A DNA stretch of 21,385 nucleotides from a virus: positions 1 to 21,385 of IMG/VR virus record IMGVR_UViG_3300018412_000060; one strand, written 5' to 3'. The notes below the pieces were generated by a model. The model ran no database searches. It was not told the DNA's origin and saw only the letters and a list, made by a program, of their open reading frames with translations. Within the stretch, counting starts at the first letter, position 1. The number at the start of each line of letters is the position of its first letter. Made by a program: the position numbers and the translations under genes. This document shows, piece after piece, positions 20,691 to 21,385 of this stretch.

Positions 20691-21385
20691 ATGAGTATAG
20701 ATAAGAGAGCTCCTGGAGTATTTAGATTTAGAAAAATGCATAAAGGTAAAGCTTATACAGATACATTTTATGGAAGTGAAAAAGAAGCTAAAAAAGCACA
20801 CGAAGAATTTATTTACGGAGTTAGAAGAGGAGACTATGATAGACCTAAAAATTTAACATTTCAGGAGCTAACTGATATAGTATGGGAAAATCATATAAAT
20901 AAAAATTTAGAACCTAATACTGTAATAACATACAGAAACTGTTTAGATAAATTACTCCCAGTTTTCGGTAAAAAAGAAGCTATAAAAATAGAACCTATAA
21001 CTATAGAGAAGTATTTAAATAAACTCTCTAAAACATATGAACCAGACTCAATTAAATTGTTTTTAGCAGTATTTATGCTTATCTACAACAAAGGTGTACT
21101 ATGGAGGCTTATTCCTAACAACCCATTTAGTGGAACAATAAGTAAACCTAAAAATAATAAAATGAAAAGAAAAAACAACATGGACGAAATATTATCTATA
21201 GAACAGATATCCACTCTAATCAATGCATATAAAGAAAAAAATGTATATCAAAGAGCTGGAATATATTTAGCATTAGGATGTGGACTTAGAAAATCTGAGA
21301 TTAGAGGATTAAAAACAACTGACATAGACTTTGAAACTAACACTATAAAAATAGAAAGACAAATAAACTCGATTTCAAAAGACAA
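20691..21385 (+). CDS. int: tyrosine-recombinase integrase (cut by window edge)
   Basis: The open frame starts ATG 20691, ten bases after AGGAAG, and runs to the window edge, about 231 codons. The N-terminal AP2-like DNA-binding arm (GVFRFRKMHKGKAYTDTFYG, residues 9-28, with EAKKAHEEFI) and the SAM-like core-binding domain (LTFQELTDIVWENHINKNLE, LEPNTVITYRNCLDKLL) are complete. The catalytic domain begins at SIEQISTLINAY and shows the box I arginine in LALGCGLRKSEIRGLKTTDI (about 198-217). The later H-x-x-R and Tyr residues lie beyond the edge. It would catalyse integration and excision at the att site. The gene has its own transcript behind a terminator, as is usual for phage int next to attP. 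Confidence 0.93.
   Translation, partial: MSIDKRAPGVFRFRKMHKGKAYTDTFYGSEKEAKKAHEEFIYGVRRGDYDRPKNLTFQELTDIVWENHINKNLEPNTVITYRNCLDKLLPVFGKKEAIKIEPITIEKYLNKLSKTYEPDSIKLFLAVFMLIYNKGVLWRLIPNNPFSGTISKPKNNKMKRKNNMDEILSIEQISTLINAYKEKNVYQRAGIYLALGCGLRKSEIRGLKTTDIDFETNTIKIERQINSISKD

Noticed and set aside
14175-21385. The plus-strand half being an integrative conjugative element (ICEBs1-like ImmR/ImmA)
   Set aside because: No relaxase, coupling protein or conjugation gene is present, and the minus-strand half is plainly a phage early and packaging module under the same control region.
1-21385. tRNA or rRNA genes, insertion sequences
   Set aside because: None was recognised on either strand by eye; a tRNA at the prophage attachment site may lie beyond the right edge.

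Overview
The window is most of a temperate tailed-phage (siphovirus-type) prophage from a low-GC Firmicute, most likely a member of the Clostridia. The grounds are the AT-rich sequence, the strong GGAGG ribosome binding sites and the type of phage proteins. I cannot name the species. The left edge cuts the head-maturation protease and the right edge cuts the integrase, so neither prophage end nor any att site can be confirmed.

Layout. (1) Positions 1-4051, minus strand: packaging and head genes, read from the right as HNH endonuclease, P27-type small terminase, large terminase, a tiny membrane protein, HK97-type portal and prohead protease. (2) 4081-4929: an insulated cargo gene (Ltp-type membrane protein, candidate superinfection exclusion) bounded by two intrinsic terminators, then a TATAAT box preceded by three 11-bp repeats that looks like the activator-dependent late promoter. 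(3) 4930-5403: ArpU/sigma-region-4-like late regulator. (4) 5443-14018, minus strand: a long early operon read from a consensus promoter at 14059-14087. It holds a Cro-like protein, a Rha/KilAC antirepressor, YqaJ nuclease, RecT annealase, a DnaD-type initiator carrying iterons, many small proteins, SSB, dUTPase/MazG, RusA and a Com-like zinc finger. It ends at a strong terminator at 5419-5457. (5) 14019-14174: divergent lysis/lysogeny control region. (6) 14175-20600, plus strand: CI-like repressor, DUF6414 protein, ImmA/IrrE metallopeptidase, a ZIP metal transporter, then a very AT-rich cargo block (membrane protein, OLD-like ATPase-TOPRIM protein, D12-class adenine methylase), a terminator, and the tyrosine integrase from 20691.

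How it works together. The repressor, inactivated by the ImmA-type peptidase, would hold off the minus-strand early operon. Early genes replicate and recombine the genome (DnaD initiator with its own origin, YqaJ/RecT/SSB, RusA), and the ArpU-like protein then switches on packaging and head genes. Genes expressed from the prophage (DUF6414 protein, ZIP transporter, membrane protein/ATPase-TOPRIM/methylase block, Ltp-type protein) are lysogenic-conversion or phage-defence candidates.

The points most worth a second look are the uncharacterised membrane protein plus ATPase-TOPRIM plus methylase cassette; a complete antisense transcription unit (consensus promoter, 62-codon ORF, intrinsic terminator) facing and overlapping the DUF6414 gene; an 11-bp iteron array with an AT-rich flank inside the initiator gene; 11-bp repeats at the late promoter; and a Shine-Dalgarno hairpin switch with an apparent CTG start on the initiator. 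Several short minus-strand genes (53, 55, 50, 49, 58 and 40 codons) were found by direct reading.
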